This document shows positions 44,000 through 53,808 of a DNA stretch of 64,000 nucleotides, in pieces. The stretch is from the NCBI GenBank assembly GCA_001542995.1, contig LFLA01000013.1:43225-107224 (forward strand). Direction: 5' to 3'. Each line of letters starts with the position of its first letter. Positions within the stretch are counted from its first letter, which is position 1. A program made the translations under genes and the position numbers. Origin of the DNA: Nitrospina sp. LS_NOB. GTDB taxonomy: Bacteria; Nitrospinota; Nitrospinia; Nitrospinales; VA-1. The notes beneath the pieces are model-generated. The model was not told the origin of the DNA. It made no database searches and saw only the letters and a list, made by a program, of their open reading frames with translations.

Positions 44000-45835
44000 T
44001 TAATGGCTCTTTTGTAAAAGCCTTTTCGATTTATTGATTTTATTCTTAAGTATTTGCGGGTCCGGCGCTTCTCCACCCATGTCGTCTTTTGGATTCACAG
44101 TGAGAAACAGGCTGTTTTTCCATGCCCCATTGGCTTCATCGTAATTTTCCAAAGAGAACAGAATATCCCCAAGATGGTCATAAAGAACCGGGTCCGGCTC
44201 GGTGTAGATCAAGGCCTTTTGAATTTGCGTTAAAGCTTTCTCTGAGTCGCCTTTTTTGAAATAAATCCAACCCAGACTGTCCAGGAAATAGCCGTTGCGA
44301 GGCTGGATGGTCAGGGCTTTTTTCAAATGCTCCAGGGCCTGGTCAAGGTCGTGCCCTTCCAGCGCGTACATATACCCCAAAAAATTATGCGCGTTGGAAT
44401 GCAAAGGATTCAACTCAATCGCCTGCCTCATATTTGCAATGGCCCCTTGGTAATCCCCGGCCTTTTCCATCAGGGCGCCCAACTCAAAATAGTAGGAATC
44501 TTTTTGAGAGTTCAAAGCCAAAGCTTTACGCATGGTTGCAATGGCCTTCTCATTTTCATTGAGGGCCATGTAGGCCAGCGCCAGAGAGTGATGAAGCTGG
44601 TCATTCTCCGGTTCTATTGCAACGGCCTCATTGAGCAGGGACACCGATTTTTGTGTCTTTTTCATCAAGCTATAGAGCCGGGCCGTATAAAGGAGAAGGT
44701 CCAGGGATTGCGGTTCCAGCTTTCTGAGTTTTTCAAACTCCTCAATGGCTTTGTCCGGGCGACCGTGAGTTTCATAAATCCGGGCCATGAGAACATGCGG
44801 ATCTTTGTAATCGTGTTTGGCCAGAACAAGCTGAAACTCATCCAACGCTCTCATATACAGAGTTTGCTCAAAATATATCGTTGCGATGCGCATATGGATA
44901 TCGGGTTGCTTTGCCAGGCCGGAAGGAATGGCTTCAAAACCCTGCGAGGGGTTCTGACCCAAAGAACCCGCAGAGTGAAGCTGTGAAACCCGATTTTTAA
45001 TATACTCGTTATTCGGTGTCAGCTTTAACAATAGTCCATATTCTTTCAACGCTTCAACGGTTCTGCCCTGGCGTTCGAGCACCCAGGCTAAATGGTGTCG
45101 GGCCTGGAGAAGGTTGGGCTTCAGGGAAACCGCCGTTTCGAGACTCTTTTCGGCCTCCGGCAGCTGGTTAGCCCGCAAATAGGCCCGGCCCAGATAAAAC
45201 TGCACCAGAGGATTTTTGGACTCTACCAACGCCGCTTTTTTATACTCTTCCAAAGCCTGGTCAAATCGCTCCAACCCTTCCAACAGGGAACCTTTCAGTA
45301 ACGGAGCCCGGGCGTTTCCAGAGGCAACCCGGCTAATCTGGTCATAATGCGTGATGGCCTCTTCCACTTTTCCCTGACTGGCCAGAATATCCCCCAGGAC
45401 CATCAAAATTTCCTCGTTGTCGGGAAAACGGGCCAGCGCATTTTGACTGGCCTCAACGGCCTCATCCAATTGACCTGTGCGGAGCAACAGGCGAACCCAT
45501 TTTTCATGGAACCTTTCTGTTTCCGGATCATGCCGGACCACTTCCTTATAATGCAAAGCGGCCTGCTCCATCTGATAGACCTTTTCCGCCTTCAGGGCCA
45601 GCAGGTAGTGATAATAGGAGCGAGGGTCCCGCGTATCCAGTTTCCCGGAAAGTTGTTTTTTCTTTTCGAACGACAAAACCGCATAAGAAGAAGACAAGTC
45701 AGTAGTCGTTGAATCCGGGGCTCCGGGTATTGTCGTGCAGCTCGCCAGAAACAGGAGTATGAATAACCCTGCCGTGGAGGCTCTCCGCTGGCTGATTCTG
45801 CAAATGGACTTTAATTCAGAGGTTGTAGCTTTCAT
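44000..45835 (-). CDS. TPR-repeat lipoprotein
   Basis: 611 residues. N-terminal region with a hydrophobic segment and lipobox FLASC (Cys ~33), followed by about 14-15 tetratricopeptide repeats (for example AIANMRQAIELNPLHSNAHN and ALTQIQKALIYTEPDPVLYD). Likely a periplasmic assembly or scaffold protein beside the LolB-like gene, 9 nt downstream of it in the transcript order. Confidence 0.9.
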   Translation of the reverse strand: MKATTSELKSICRISQRRASTAGLFILLFLASCTTIPGAPDSTTTDLSSSYAVLSFEKKKQLSGKLDTRDPRSYYHYLLALKAEKVYQMEQAALHYKEVVRHDPETERFHEKWVRLLLRTGQLDEAVEASQNALARFPDNEEILMVLGDILASQGKVEEAITHYDQISRVASGNARAPLLKGSLLEGLERFDQALEEYKKAALVESKNPLVQFYLGRAYLRANQLPEAEKSLETAVSLKPNLLQARHHLAWVLERQGRTVEALKEYGLLLKLTPNNEYIKNRVSQLHSAGSLGQNPSQGFEAIPSGLAKQPDIHMRIATIYFEQTLYMRALDEFQLVLAKHDYKDPHVLMARIYETHGRPDKAIEEFEKLRKLEPQSLDLLLYTARLYSLMKKTQKSVSLLNEAVAIEPENDQLHHSLALAYMALNENEKAIATMRKALALNSQKDSYYFELGALMEKAGDYQGAIANMRQAIELNPLHSNAHNFLGYMYALEGHDLDQALEHLKKALTIQPRNGYFLDSLGWIYFKKGDSEKALTQIQKALIYTEPDPVLYDHLGDILFSLENYDEANGAWKNSLFLTVNPKDDMGGEAPDPQILKNKINKSKRLLQKSH

Positions 45836-45880
45836 CTTCTGGATTGTCCTAACATTTAGAAAATTTTTCTTTAGAGCGTA

Positions 45881-46201
45881 TCAGGCCACCGCCTTAAACA
45901 CAATACCGTTTAACAACGGTTTACCTGCCCTGCTGTTTATTTCCTGTATGATTTTGCTTTTTAACGGATCCAAGACCGGCACCCACTCTTTACCCTCTAC
46001 CCGCACATGGAGTATCCCCCGCGCCACCTTGTCAATGGTGGAGACTCCTGAGATTTCCTTTCCCACTACCAGGTTCCAATGATAGGTCAACCATTCCTGT
46101 TGATTCGCCTTGGAAAACATTTCATCAGGAAGAGACTGAAAAAGAACCGACCTTATTTCTGACCAGTTCCCGCTTGAACCTTGTTTTAGTTTTCTGTCCA
46201 T
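45881..46201 (-). CDS. DUF721 / DciA-like protein
   Basis: 106 residues. The pattern WNLVVGKEISGVSTIDKVAR followed by GILHVRVEGKEWVPVLDPLK matches the DUF721 (DciA) fold, which in many bacteria lacking DnaC helps load the replicative helicase. First gene of the minus-strand run that continues through TPR, LolB-like and ispE. Confidence 0.8.
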   Translation of the reverse strand: MDRKLKQGSSGNWSEIRSVLFQSLPDEMFSKANQQEWLTYHWNLVVGKEISGVSTIDKVARGILHVRVEGKEWVPVLDPLKSKIIQEINSRAGKPLLNGIVFKAVA

Positions 46202-46249
46202 AAACGAGATATCGGGAATACGGTTTGACCCACTTTTACATTTTAGCTA

Positions 46250-46518
46250 TCTTGGCGGCTAAGTTAAAGTTATTTCTGGCGAGCAACGAGTTGTCTCGGC
46301 CCAATAAGCCCTTGCCCAACTGCCTCCCACGCCCCTTGACAGGGGATGCAACGGGGCAAAGAGGCCATAAGCCACCAGTAATCTTTGCTAGCCATAAACA
46401 GTTATTGCCACTGGCGGCTCCAGCCAGCGACCGGTGGCGACAGCAATTGCCTTATCCGGCAAACAAAGAGTTTTCTCGGCCCAATAAGTCCTTGCCCATT
46501 GCCTCCCACGCTAGTGGG
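46250..46518. repeat. Tandem copies of the dispersed intergenic repeat
   Basis: Two units, each with 'ggcgagcaacgagttgtctc' or 'ggcaaacaaagagttttctc', then 'ggcccaataagcccttgccc' or 'ggcccaataagtccttgccc'. The second ends in the hairpin CCCACGCTAGTGGG (46505-46518). No gene in this stretch. Confidence 0.7.
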
Positions 46519-46526
46519 TGATATGC

Positions 46527-46556
46527 TTGAAATAACGGGGGTTTGATCGTTATAAT
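46527..46556 (+). promoter_or_regulatory. Sigma70 promoter for the anti-sigma/STAS genes
   Basis: TTGAAA (46527-46532), 18-bp spacer, TATAAT (46551-46556), 28 nt before the ATG at 46585. Sits directly after the repeat hairpin. Confidence 0.7.
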
Positions 46557-46584
46557 AGTTTTAAATTAATATCAGCGAGGACCT

Positions 46585-47022
46585 ATGTCCCAACCCATCA
46601 AACTTTCTATACCGAGTGACCCGAAATACCTGGGGTTGATTCGTAAAGTTTTGCAGGAGCTTTTGGACAGCCATGATGTGCCCGAGGATACAGCACGCCG
46701 CCTGATCCTTTGTGTCGATGAGGCCTGCGCGAACGTTATCAAGCACAGTTACGAAGGTTCCTGCGATGAACCAATTGAGGCCACCTTCACCATTGAAGGG
46801 GATGACTTCAAAGTTCAGATTCGCGACTACGGCAAACAATGCGATATTGGCCAGATAAAACCGCGGAGCCTGGGGGATGTAAAACCCGGCGGACTGGGCA
46901 CCCATTTCATGAATGAAATTATGGATGAGGTCAGCTATTGCACCAACCGGGCCAAGGGCACTTTATTGACCATGATAAAAAAATTAAGAACCGGACTGAC
47001 TTCAACACAGGATAAGAGGTAA
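46585..47022 (+). CDS. Anti-sigma factor / serine kinase of the RsbW family
   Basis: 145 residues of the GHKL ATPase fold. N box VDEACANVIKHSY, G1-like IRDYGKQ and G2 GGLGTHFMNEIMD are present. Partner-switch kinases of this type bind a sigma factor and phosphorylate a STAS antagonist; such an antagonist is encoded 2 nt downstream. The sigma target is not identifiable here. Confidence 0.88.
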   Translation: MSQPIKLSIPSDPKYLGLIRKVLQELLDSHDVPEDTARRLILCVDEACANVIKHSYEGSCDEPIEATFTIEGDDFKVQIRDYGKQCDIGQIKPRSLGDVKPGGLGTHFMNEIMDEVSYCTNRAKGTLLTMIKKLRTGLTSTQDKR

Positions 47023-47024
47023 CC

Positions 47025-47360
47025 ATGAGTATAGATTTAAAACTGGATAAAGCCGGGGATACGGTGACCCTCGAAGTTACTGGCAATATCGACATGAGTT
47101 CTTCGACAAAAGTTAGAGATGCTTTGGCTCCTCTTTTTCAGAACAATAATAAAGTCATCGTTGTGGATTTATCGGGAGTTTCCTACATTGACAGCTCCGG
47201 CATCGCCACTCTTGTGGAAGGCTTGCAATGGAGCCACAACAGCAAGAACAAATTTCGCCTTGCGGCTTTGACCCCAGGCGTCAAGGACGTGTTTGAGATC
47301 GCGCGTCTGTTAAGCGTATTTGAAGTTTTCGACACAAAAGAACAAGCCCTTGCGGAGTAG
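47025..47360 (+). CDS. Anti-sigma factor antagonist (STAS domain)
   Basis: 111 residues. STAS fold with VTGNIDMSSSTKVRDAL and VVDLSGVSYIDSSGIATLVE, where the SS of YIDSSG is the phosphorylatable serine site. It pairs with the upstream RsbW-like kinase. Mla-type operons often carry a STAS partner (MlaB), so a link to the mlaE-F-D genes that follow is an alternative. Confidence 0.9.
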   Translation: MSIDLKLDKAGDTVTLEVTGNIDMSSSTKVRDALAPLFQNNNKVIVVDLSGVSYIDSSGIATLVEGLQWSHNSKNKFRLAALTPGVKDVFEIARLLSVFEVFDTKEQALAE

Positions 47361-47499
47361 CCTCCGCAGGCAGTGGTGAGTCGAGGCCTTTTAGAGCGAA
47401 CAACATTTGTTGCGCTTCTAGATGAGGACTTGGTACGTGAGAATCGTGATGCGGGTTCGTTAACCTTTTGTTCCCTTTCTAACGGGCATTAGCATTTTC

Positions 47500-48319
47500 A
47501 TGGTCAGATCATTTTTCGGGTTTATTGGGAGAAGGGGATTCGAACTCACCGATGTCTTTGAAAATTTTTTCAAGGAAATCAGCGGATTGTATTATCTCAC
47601 CCGCTCCACTTTATATTGCACCTTCATAGAACCCTTACGTGGCAAACCCAATAAATGGCGTCCGGTGTGGACACAGATGGAAGAGGTTGGGGTCAAGTCC
47701 ACTACCATTGTTTTTCTAGTCTCGTTTTTGATTGGGGTCATTCTTGCGTTTCAGTCGGCACACCAGTTGAGCCGATTGGGTGCGTTGGAGTTTGTCGGCG
47801 CATTGGTGGGGGTTGCCATTTTGCGTGAGCTGGGGCCCTTGATGACGGCACTGGTCATGTCTGGGCGGGTTGGGGCCGCCGTTCACCGCCGAAATGGGGA
47901 CGATGAAGGTTTCCGATGAAGTGCTGGCCCTTGAGATCATGGCGTTGAATCCGGTCAAGTTTTTAATCACTCCCCGGTTTATCGCTCTTTTAATCATGCT
48001 CCCCTGCCTGACCATCATGGCGGATCTGATGGGGATTTTGGGCGGGTTTTTGATTGGCACCACCACGTTGGGAATCGACCCGGTGACCTATGTCAATAAC
48101 TCCCTGGACGCCATGGTGATGAAGGATGTCGTGACCGGGCTGATCAAGAGTGCAGTATTTGCTGTCATTATTGTCATGGTTGGCAGTTATATGGCTTTCG
48201 TTATTGAAGGCGGAGCGGAAATGGTCGGACAGAACACCCGCACGGCCGTGGTGGTATCGATGATTTTGGTAATCATCGCCGATCTGATATTTACATCCTT
48301 ATTTTTCTTTGTACTCTGA
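47500..48319 (+). pseudogene. mlaE: MlaE-family lipid ABC transporter permease, single-base frameshift
   Basis: Inner-membrane permease of a lipid-transport ABC system. The first frame gives the N-terminus through LRELGPLMTALVMSGRVGAA. The second resumes at FTAEMGTMKVSDEVLALEIM, exactly the expected continuation of the family motif, after one extra base near 47881. It then runs to the stop at 48317-48319, which overlaps the mlaF ATG. Either the gene is broken or the assembly has a base error. All conserved parts are otherwise present at normal length (about 272 residues joined). Confidence 0.85.
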
Positions 48320-49125
48320 TGATACAAATCAAGAACCTGAAAAAATCGTTTGGAGAAGGCGACCAGCGCATCACTGTTCTGGAAGATTTCAATGCGCACA
48401 TGGAGAAAGGCCAGATCACTTCCATCATAGGCGGCAGCGGTAGCGGCAAGAGCACCGTCCTCAAACATTTGATAGGAGCTTATCGCCCCGACTCGGGAGA
48501 AATCTGGATTGATGGCGAAGAAGTCAGCCAGTTCAAGGGCGAGGAGATTAATCGGATCCGCAAAAAGTTTGGCATCATGTTCCAAAGCGGAGCCTTGTTC
48601 AACTCCCTGACGGTGGAGGACAATGTCGCCTTGCCCATGCGGGAGCATACCGACCTCAACGAGGGCACCATTCTTATCATGGTTAAGATGAAACTGGAAA
48701 TGGTCGGGCTAAGAGGAGCAGAGCACCTCAAGCCAGCCCAACTTTCCGGCGGCATGATCAAACGCATTGCCCTGGCCCGGGCCATTGCTCTCGATCCTAA
48801 AATTGTTTTTTATGATGAGCCATCGGCGGGACTGGACCCAATTTCCATTGGCGTGATTGACAAGTTAATCATGGACCTCAGTAAGAAAATGGGCATCACC
48901 TCAGTAGTGGTCACGCACGAAATCCCCAGCGCCATGCGTATTTCGGATAAAATCATTATGCTCTTCAAAGGCAAGATCATCGCGGAGGGAACACCGGAGG
49001 AAATCAGGAACAGCAATGACCCAAAAGTGATCCAGTTTATTGAAGGCAGTCCGGACGGACCCATTCCGTTCAGCAAAAGCCAGACAGATTATGGAGAAGA
49101 ACTTAAAGAAATGAGTCGAGCCTGA
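48319..49125 (+). CDS. mlaF: MlaF-family lipid ABC transporter ATPase
   Basis: 268 residues. Walker A GGSGSGKST, signature LSGGMIKR, Walker B FYDEPSAGLDP with the MlaF-type sequence SAGLDPIS, and VVTHEIPSAM with the H loop. It energises lipid transport between the inner and outer membrane. ATG overlaps the mlaE stop. Confidence 0.95.
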   Translation: MIQIKNLKKSFGEGDQRITVLEDFNAHMEKGQITSIIGGSGSGKSTVLKHLIGAYRPDSGEIWIDGEEVSQFKGEEINRIRKKFGIMFQSGALFNSLTVEDNVALPMREHTDLNEGTILIMVKMKLEMVGLRGAEHLKPAQLSGGMIKRIALARAIALDPKIVFYDEPSAGLDPISIGVIDKLIMDLSKKMGITSVVVTHEIPSAMRISDKIIMLFKGKIIAEGTPEEIRNSNDPKVIQFIEGSPDGPIPFSKSQTDYGEELKEMSRA

Positions 49126-49128
49126 TCT

Positions 49129-50245
49129 ATGGAATATCGTTCCTCAGAAGTTAAAGCCGGGTTTTTTATTTTCGTCAGCATGGTGGTTTTGATCGTCATG
49201 ATCTTCGTGTTGGGCGATATTAAGGATTATTTCAAACCCATGAAGATGTTGCGTATCGTGTTCAATTTCACGGGTGGGATGGAAGTGGGCGCACCGGTAC
49301 GTTATGCCGGGCTCGATATTGGCTCGGTCAGGGGCATAGAATTGCTAGGGGATGATCAGGACCATGACCGGGTAGTAGTGATGGCCGAAATCAACCCCCA
49401 GATCATCATCAAAAAGAATTCCGTCGCCATGATCAAAACCTCCGGGCTGATGGGAGGGCTTTATATAGACGTGCGGCCCGGCACACAAGGATCGCCGCCT
49501 TTAGGGGAGTAATGAGGAGTTGATTGGGGAAGACTCGTTTGAAATCGCTAAAATTGGCGACATGGCTACTGAGGTCGTGTTGGAGATCCGGCGCTTTACC
49601 CAACTGACAGAGGAACTTGTTACCGATGCACGTGCAACATTAGAAGATGTGCGAACCTCTCTCGCTAATGTGGATGTGATCTTGGAGGAAAACCGAAAAT
49701 ATGTCCGGGCCAATATGGAAAATGCCCTGGAGATTTCCGAAAAGGTTTCCGACATGCTGGATAAAAACAGCGGCAAACTGCAATCCACGTTCGACCATGT
49801 GGCTTCGGTTTCAGAAAAAACCGACAAACTGTTCACCGACAAGGATAAGGACATCCGCAAAATCATCGATCAGATGAATAGCCTTACGCATGAAATGGAA
49901 GTCCTGCTTGCTGACACCAGACCGGGTGTAACCAGTTTGATCAATAGTATGGAAACAAACGCACGGGAAATCACACTGGATATAGACCGCACCGCAACGA
50001 GCGTTGAACAGACTCTCAGCCAGGGCAACTCCATCATGGTGGAGAACCGCAGAAACCTGCTTCAACTTATCCAGAACATGAACGAAACATCGCAGAACCT
50101 GAAATCCCTGACCGAAGACTTGAAACGAAACCCCTGGAAACTGATTCGCAAATCTGATGAAGTGCCCGTTCCACCCGCGGAGGCCACCGCTCCCGGACAA
50201 GCCAACATCCGTATGAAACGGCTGGACAAAGTATCCGGCAATTAG
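49129..50245 (+). pseudogene. mlaD: MlaD-family (MCE domain) protein, single-base frameshift
   Basis: Periplasmic substrate-binding component. The first frame (49129-49512) encodes a transmembrane anchor and the MCE domain (FNFTGGMEVGAPVRYAGLDI ... IKTSGLMGGLYIDVRPG) and stops at PPLGE. A GGGG run at 49504-49507 with one G too many explains it: the next frame reads on as SNEELIGEDSFEIAKIGDMA into a long helical tail (to 50245) typical of MlaD/MCE proteins. The GGGG run makes a base error as likely as real decay. Confidence 0.85.
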
Positions 50246-50251
50246 ACAACG

Positions 50252-51106
50252 ATGATTAAAATAAACAACGGGGTTATAATAGCGGCTTTATTTTTCTTCG
50301 GCTGCGCCAATGTTCCCGCTCCTATCGACAGTCACTTCAACAAAGGCGTGGAGCACTACGATAATCAGGAACTGGCCAAAGCCATTGAAGAGTACAACCT
50401 GGCACTCCGGAAAAATCCCAACGACACATTCTCTATGTACAACCTGGCCGTTGTATATCAAGACCAGGACAAGACCGATCAGGCCGAAAACCTTTACCGG
50501 GATATCCTGAAAATCACCGAAGACACTTTCAGCCGCATTAACCTGGCGGGAATTCATTACAACAAGGGAAACCCTGACGATGCTTTCAGGCAACTTGAAA
50601 CCGCAGCAAATAAAAATCCTGATTCGGCTCATCCTCTGAGCGTTTTGGGAGAGTTCAAGGAGCGGGAAGAAAAGTTTGCCGAGGCGGAGCAAAAATATCT
50701 TAAAGCCTTGAGTGTTGATAGCCGGCATGCTCTCACCCACTATCGGCTGGGGCGGTTGCACCTGAAACAGTCCATCGATCTGGAAGCAGAGAACCCTGCT
50801 TATCTGGAAGCTCTGGCTGCAGAATATGAACGGTCGGGAGATTATTTTGAGGCCGCGAACTTTTTTGAAAGGGTTTCAGTTCTGGAACCAAAGCGGTTGG
50901 AAATTTATGTCAAACTCGGGGACTTGTATAAGAAGAAAAAAATGTTCCGGGAAGCCCTTTCCCGCTACTGGTCTGCCCTGGCCTTGAAAAATGACGACCC
51001 CTATGTCCACCGAAGCGTTCTGGATATTTATAAAATTCTTGCAGATCAAGAAATTGAAGAGTTGAAAACCCTGGAGGGGCAGAGCTCTTTTGCCCGCAAT
51101 CCCTAG
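50252..51106 (+). CDS. TPR-repeat lipoprotein
   Basis: 284 residues, lipobox FFFGC (Cys ~18). About six TPR repeats, e.g. AIEEYNLALRKNPNDTFSMY and AEQKYLKALSVDSRHALTHY. It starts 6 nt after mlaD, in the position where other operons carry MlaC or an outer-membrane partner, but it is not MlaC by sequence. Confidence 0.88.
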   Translation: MIKINNGVIIAALFFFGCANVPAPIDSHFNKGVEHYDNQELAKAIEEYNLALRKNPNDTFSMYNLAVVYQDQDKTDQAENLYRDILKITEDTFSRINLAGIHYNKGNPDDAFRQLETAANKNPDSAHPLSVLGEFKEREEKFAEAEQKYLKALSVDSRHALTHYRLGRLHLKQSIDLEAENPAYLEALAAEYERSGDYFEAANFFERVSVLEPKRLEIYVKLGDLYKKKKMFREALSRYWSALALKNDDPYVHRSVLDIYKILADQEIEELKTLEGQSSFARNP

Positions 51107-51112
51107 CCGGGC

Positions 51113-52636
51113 ATGCATTCCCGACTCCCTATCCTGTTAACGGGGACAGCCAGCCTCCTGCTTTATGGGTTCCTGACCCAGCTTTCCCGCCAATTCAACT
51201 GGGGAGAGGGATATTCAGAAAGACCCCTTCTCACTTATCTCGCTGTTTATTTTTCCCTGTGTACGCTTTATGGCCTCACTTGGTATATCGTGCGCAAACG
51301 CCCCGGAAACCAAAGCAGTTTTTGGATGGTCATCGTGTTCGGCCTGTTGTTTCGTGCCGCCATCCTCCCCTCTCAGCAGATTCAGGAAGATGACGTCTAT
51401 CGCTATTTATGGGATGGAAAAGTATTCGCGAATGGAATCAATCCATTTGAATACGCTCCCGCCGAAGTACACGACTTCAAGGCGCTAAGGATTCAGAATC
51501 CAGAAAGCTATTATGAAACTTATGTTGAGCGCAACGAGCGCGAACTGGAACAACTGGATGCGTTGAAGTGGGCGTCTCCCCAATCCCTTAAATATCTGGA
51601 ACGGGTGAACCACCCGGATGTGTCGACCATCTACCCACCGATGGCGCAGTTTGTATTCCGCTTGGCGCATCAGATAAAACCCGACAGCATTATCGTACTG
51701 CGGGCAGGGTTTTTAATTTTCGACATCATGACTTTAGTTTTTATCGTTGGCATCCTTTCAAGGTTGGGGATAGATAAATCCGCTTGCCTGATTTATTTCT
51801 GGAGTCCTCTGATCATCAAGGAAACTTTTAACTCAACCCATTTGGATATCATCGGTATATCGCTGCTAACTGGTTCCATTTATTTTTTGCTTTGTCACCG
51901 CCATACCTTGGCGACACTGTTTCTGGCCTTTGGTTTTCTGGGAAAACTGTATCCCGTGATTTTGCTCCCCCTGTACCTCAAGGCCTGCTATGAAAAAATG
52001 CACCGAGCAGGAAAAAAAGCCTGGCTGACTGCTTTCGGCAATGCCAGTCTGTTTCTCGGAGTGGCCATTTTGGGATATCTGCCCTTTATGGGAATCGGAT
52101 TGCAGATGTTTGATGGACTCAAAGCCTTCAGCCTGTACTGGCAGAGCAACGACAGCATTTTTGCGATTCTGGTTTTCATCTTTAAAAATGTATCGGGCGG
52201 GTTCGCAAATGAAATGATTCTTTCAAATCCTTTGCCGATTTTCCTGAGCAAATTTACAGTAGCCATTACATTAACCGGGGTTATATTCTGGCTGTTGTGT
52301 AAGGGGGCTTCTCTTCTTCAACAACCTGTAGAATTTGTTCGTGGACTTTTCTGGATCATGGCTCTGGTTTTTCTCCTGAGTCCCGTGCAGAACCCATGGT
52401 ATCTCTGCTGGGTAGTGCCATTTTTGTGCGTATTCCCCGCACGGTCGTGGATTGTATTGACCGGGCTGGTGGGCCTTTATTACCTCGACTTTTATTTTGA
52501 TTACCAAGAACTTCAGCCATTTAGCCTATGGATTCCTTGGATCGAATACCTCCCATTTTATTTTTTATTGGCCCTGGAGTTCCGGGAAAACCAAAAGCAA
52601 AAACGGCTGGCGGAGCATTTTGCCAGCAAAGGTTAG
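51113..52636 (+). CDS. Multi-pass glycosyltransferase-like protein (mannosyltransferase/DUF2029 type)
   Basis: 507 residues with about 11-12 transmembrane helices. An early acidic loop IQEDDVYRYLWDGKVFANGI with DD and YRYLWDG is typical of GT-C polyprenyl-phosphate-sugar transferases of the GT87/DUF2029 type; HPDVSTIYPPMAQFVF follows. Donor and acceptor unknown. Lies 6 nt after the TPR lipoprotein on the same strand. Confidence 0.8.
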   Translation: MHSRLPILLTGTASLLLYGFLTQLSRQFNWGEGYSERPLLTYLAVYFSLCTLYGLTWYIVRKRPGNQSSFWMVIVFGLLFRAAILPSQQIQEDDVYRYLWDGKVFANGINPFEYAPAEVHDFKALRIQNPESYYETYVERNERELEQLDALKWASPQSLKYLERVNHPDVSTIYPPMAQFVFRLAHQIKPDSIIVLRAGFLIFDIMTLVFIVGILSRLGIDKSACLIYFWSPLIIKETFNSTHLDIIGISLLTGSIYFLLCHRHTLATLFLAFGFLGKLYPVILLPLYLKACYEKMHRAGKKAWLTAFGNASLFLGVAILGYLPFMGIGLQMFDGLKAFSLYWQSNDSIFAILVFIFKNVSGGFANEMILSNPLPIFLSKFTVAITLTGVIFWLLCKGASLLQQPVEFVRGLFWIMALVFLLSPVQNPWYLCWVVPFLCVFPARSWIVLTGLVGLYYLDFYFDYQELQPFSLWIPWIEYLPFYFLLALEFRENQKQKRLAEHFASKG

Positions 52637-52736
52637 TTCAAGAGCCTTGATATTTTGCAAAATTAAAAATTTCTTGTTAAGATTACACCCACTATTTATT
52701 TGATAGGTTTTGAATTGAATCAACTGAAGGGGAGAA

Positions 52737-52965
52737 ATGGCTAACGTAACGGTAGCGAAAATTAAGGAGTTGCTTCTGGATAAGTCGTCGCAAACTCATT
52801 TAAGCAATATGAATTTTTCCGGGCTGGACCTTTCCGGTCTTGATTTTAGTGGGATGACCATGCCTCCACCGACTTCAGCGACATCTCGCTGAAGAAAGCC
52901 AAATTCCACAAAGCCTTTTTAGCCAAATGTAATTTCCGCAAAGCCGATACTAAAGACGCCTATCC
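52737..52965 (+). pseudogene. Pentapeptide-repeat protein remnant, frameshifted
   Basis: ATG at 52737 follows AAGGGGAG. The first frame reads NMNFSGLDLSGLDFSGM and stops at 52890-52892. Another frame continues with DFSDISLKKAKFHKAFLAK, then CNFRKADTKDAY, all pentapeptide (A/CxLxx) pattern, before running into antisense of the HAD gene. The remainder was likely lost. Confidence 0.6.
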
Positions 52966-52977
52966 ACTTTCCCCGCT

Positions 52978-53703
52978 TCATGATTCAGCCGACGGATTCA
53001 ATTCCCTAAGGGAAGCAACTTTCGTCACTCCCACTTTGTCAAAACGGTTGTCCCGGTCCAGCAGGATAGGATGTATACCAGCCGCCTGAGCCCCATCTAC
53101 ATCCGTTCGCATTTCATCGCCGATATGGCAGGCTTCATGAGCTGCGACTCCGCTCCGTCTTAACGCTTCCTCAAATATTTTTTTATCGGGCTTGGCCGAA
53201 CCGACAACAGCAGAAGGAAGGATAAAATCAAAATAACGCGCGAGACCAATATTTTCCAGGGTGGAGGTCAACCGCGAGTCCCAGTTAGAAATGACCCCCA
53301 GCACCACACCCCTTTTTTTTAGAGTTTCGAGAATTTTTGATTCGATCACATCTTCATAAACCCGCCAGTTAGATTTCTCTCGAAACGCCTCAAAAATAAG
53401 ATCGAAGTATTCTTCAAACCGGTCGAGCCCTCCCAACGGTTGAAACACCTCATAAACCAGCTCGCGCCAAAACTTTCTTTCCGCTTCGACTCCGCTCTGA
53501 TTACCCAAAGACTCGATGCCTCCCATTTTCTTCCATTGCGCGTGAAACCCTTCGTTTAAAACCTCGACAGAACCCGAATAGCCGAAGGGGCGGGCGTGCT
53601 GGGCATAGACATCCCCGACCGACGGGTGAACGTGGATCAGAGTCCCTCCGACATCAAAAAAAACTGCTTTAAAAGAAGATAAAGGCAATGGAAAATGTTC
53701 CAA
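52978..53703 (-). CDS. HAD-superfamily hydrolase
   Basis: 241 residues. Motif I FFDVGGTLIHVHP: the first catalytic Asp is kept but the second position is Gly (DVGGT), as in many HAD REG-2-like members. Motif II VISNWDS, motif III Lys in SAVVGSAKPDKKIFEEALRR, and motif IV HIGDEMRTDVDGA. Probably a cytoplasmic phosphatase of unknown substrate. Confidence 0.88.
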   Translation of the reverse strand: MEHFPLPLSSFKAVFFDVGGTLIHVHPSVGDVYAQHARPFGYSGSVEVLNEGFHAQWKKMGGIESLGNQSGVEAERKFWRELVYEVFQPLGGLDRFEEYFDLIFEAFREKSNWRVYEDVIESKILETLKKRGVVLGVISNWDSRLTSTLENIGLARYFDFILPSAVVGSAKPDKKIFEEALRRSGVAAHEACHIGDEMRTDVDGAQAAGIHPILLDRDNRFDKVGVTKVASLRELNPSAES

Positions 53704-53808
53704 AATTAAATTTTATAACTGGGATTTTATACTGTAAATAAGATGGAAAGCCAATGGGAAAAGATTTGAATCATTTCCGTGATAGCCATTTTAAATCTGG
53801 AGAAATAA

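Noticed and set aside
47025..47360. MlaB as the definite name of the STAS protein
   Set aside because: It directly follows an RsbW-like kinase by 2 nt, which favours a partner-switch antagonist; a role with the Mla genes cannot be excluded.
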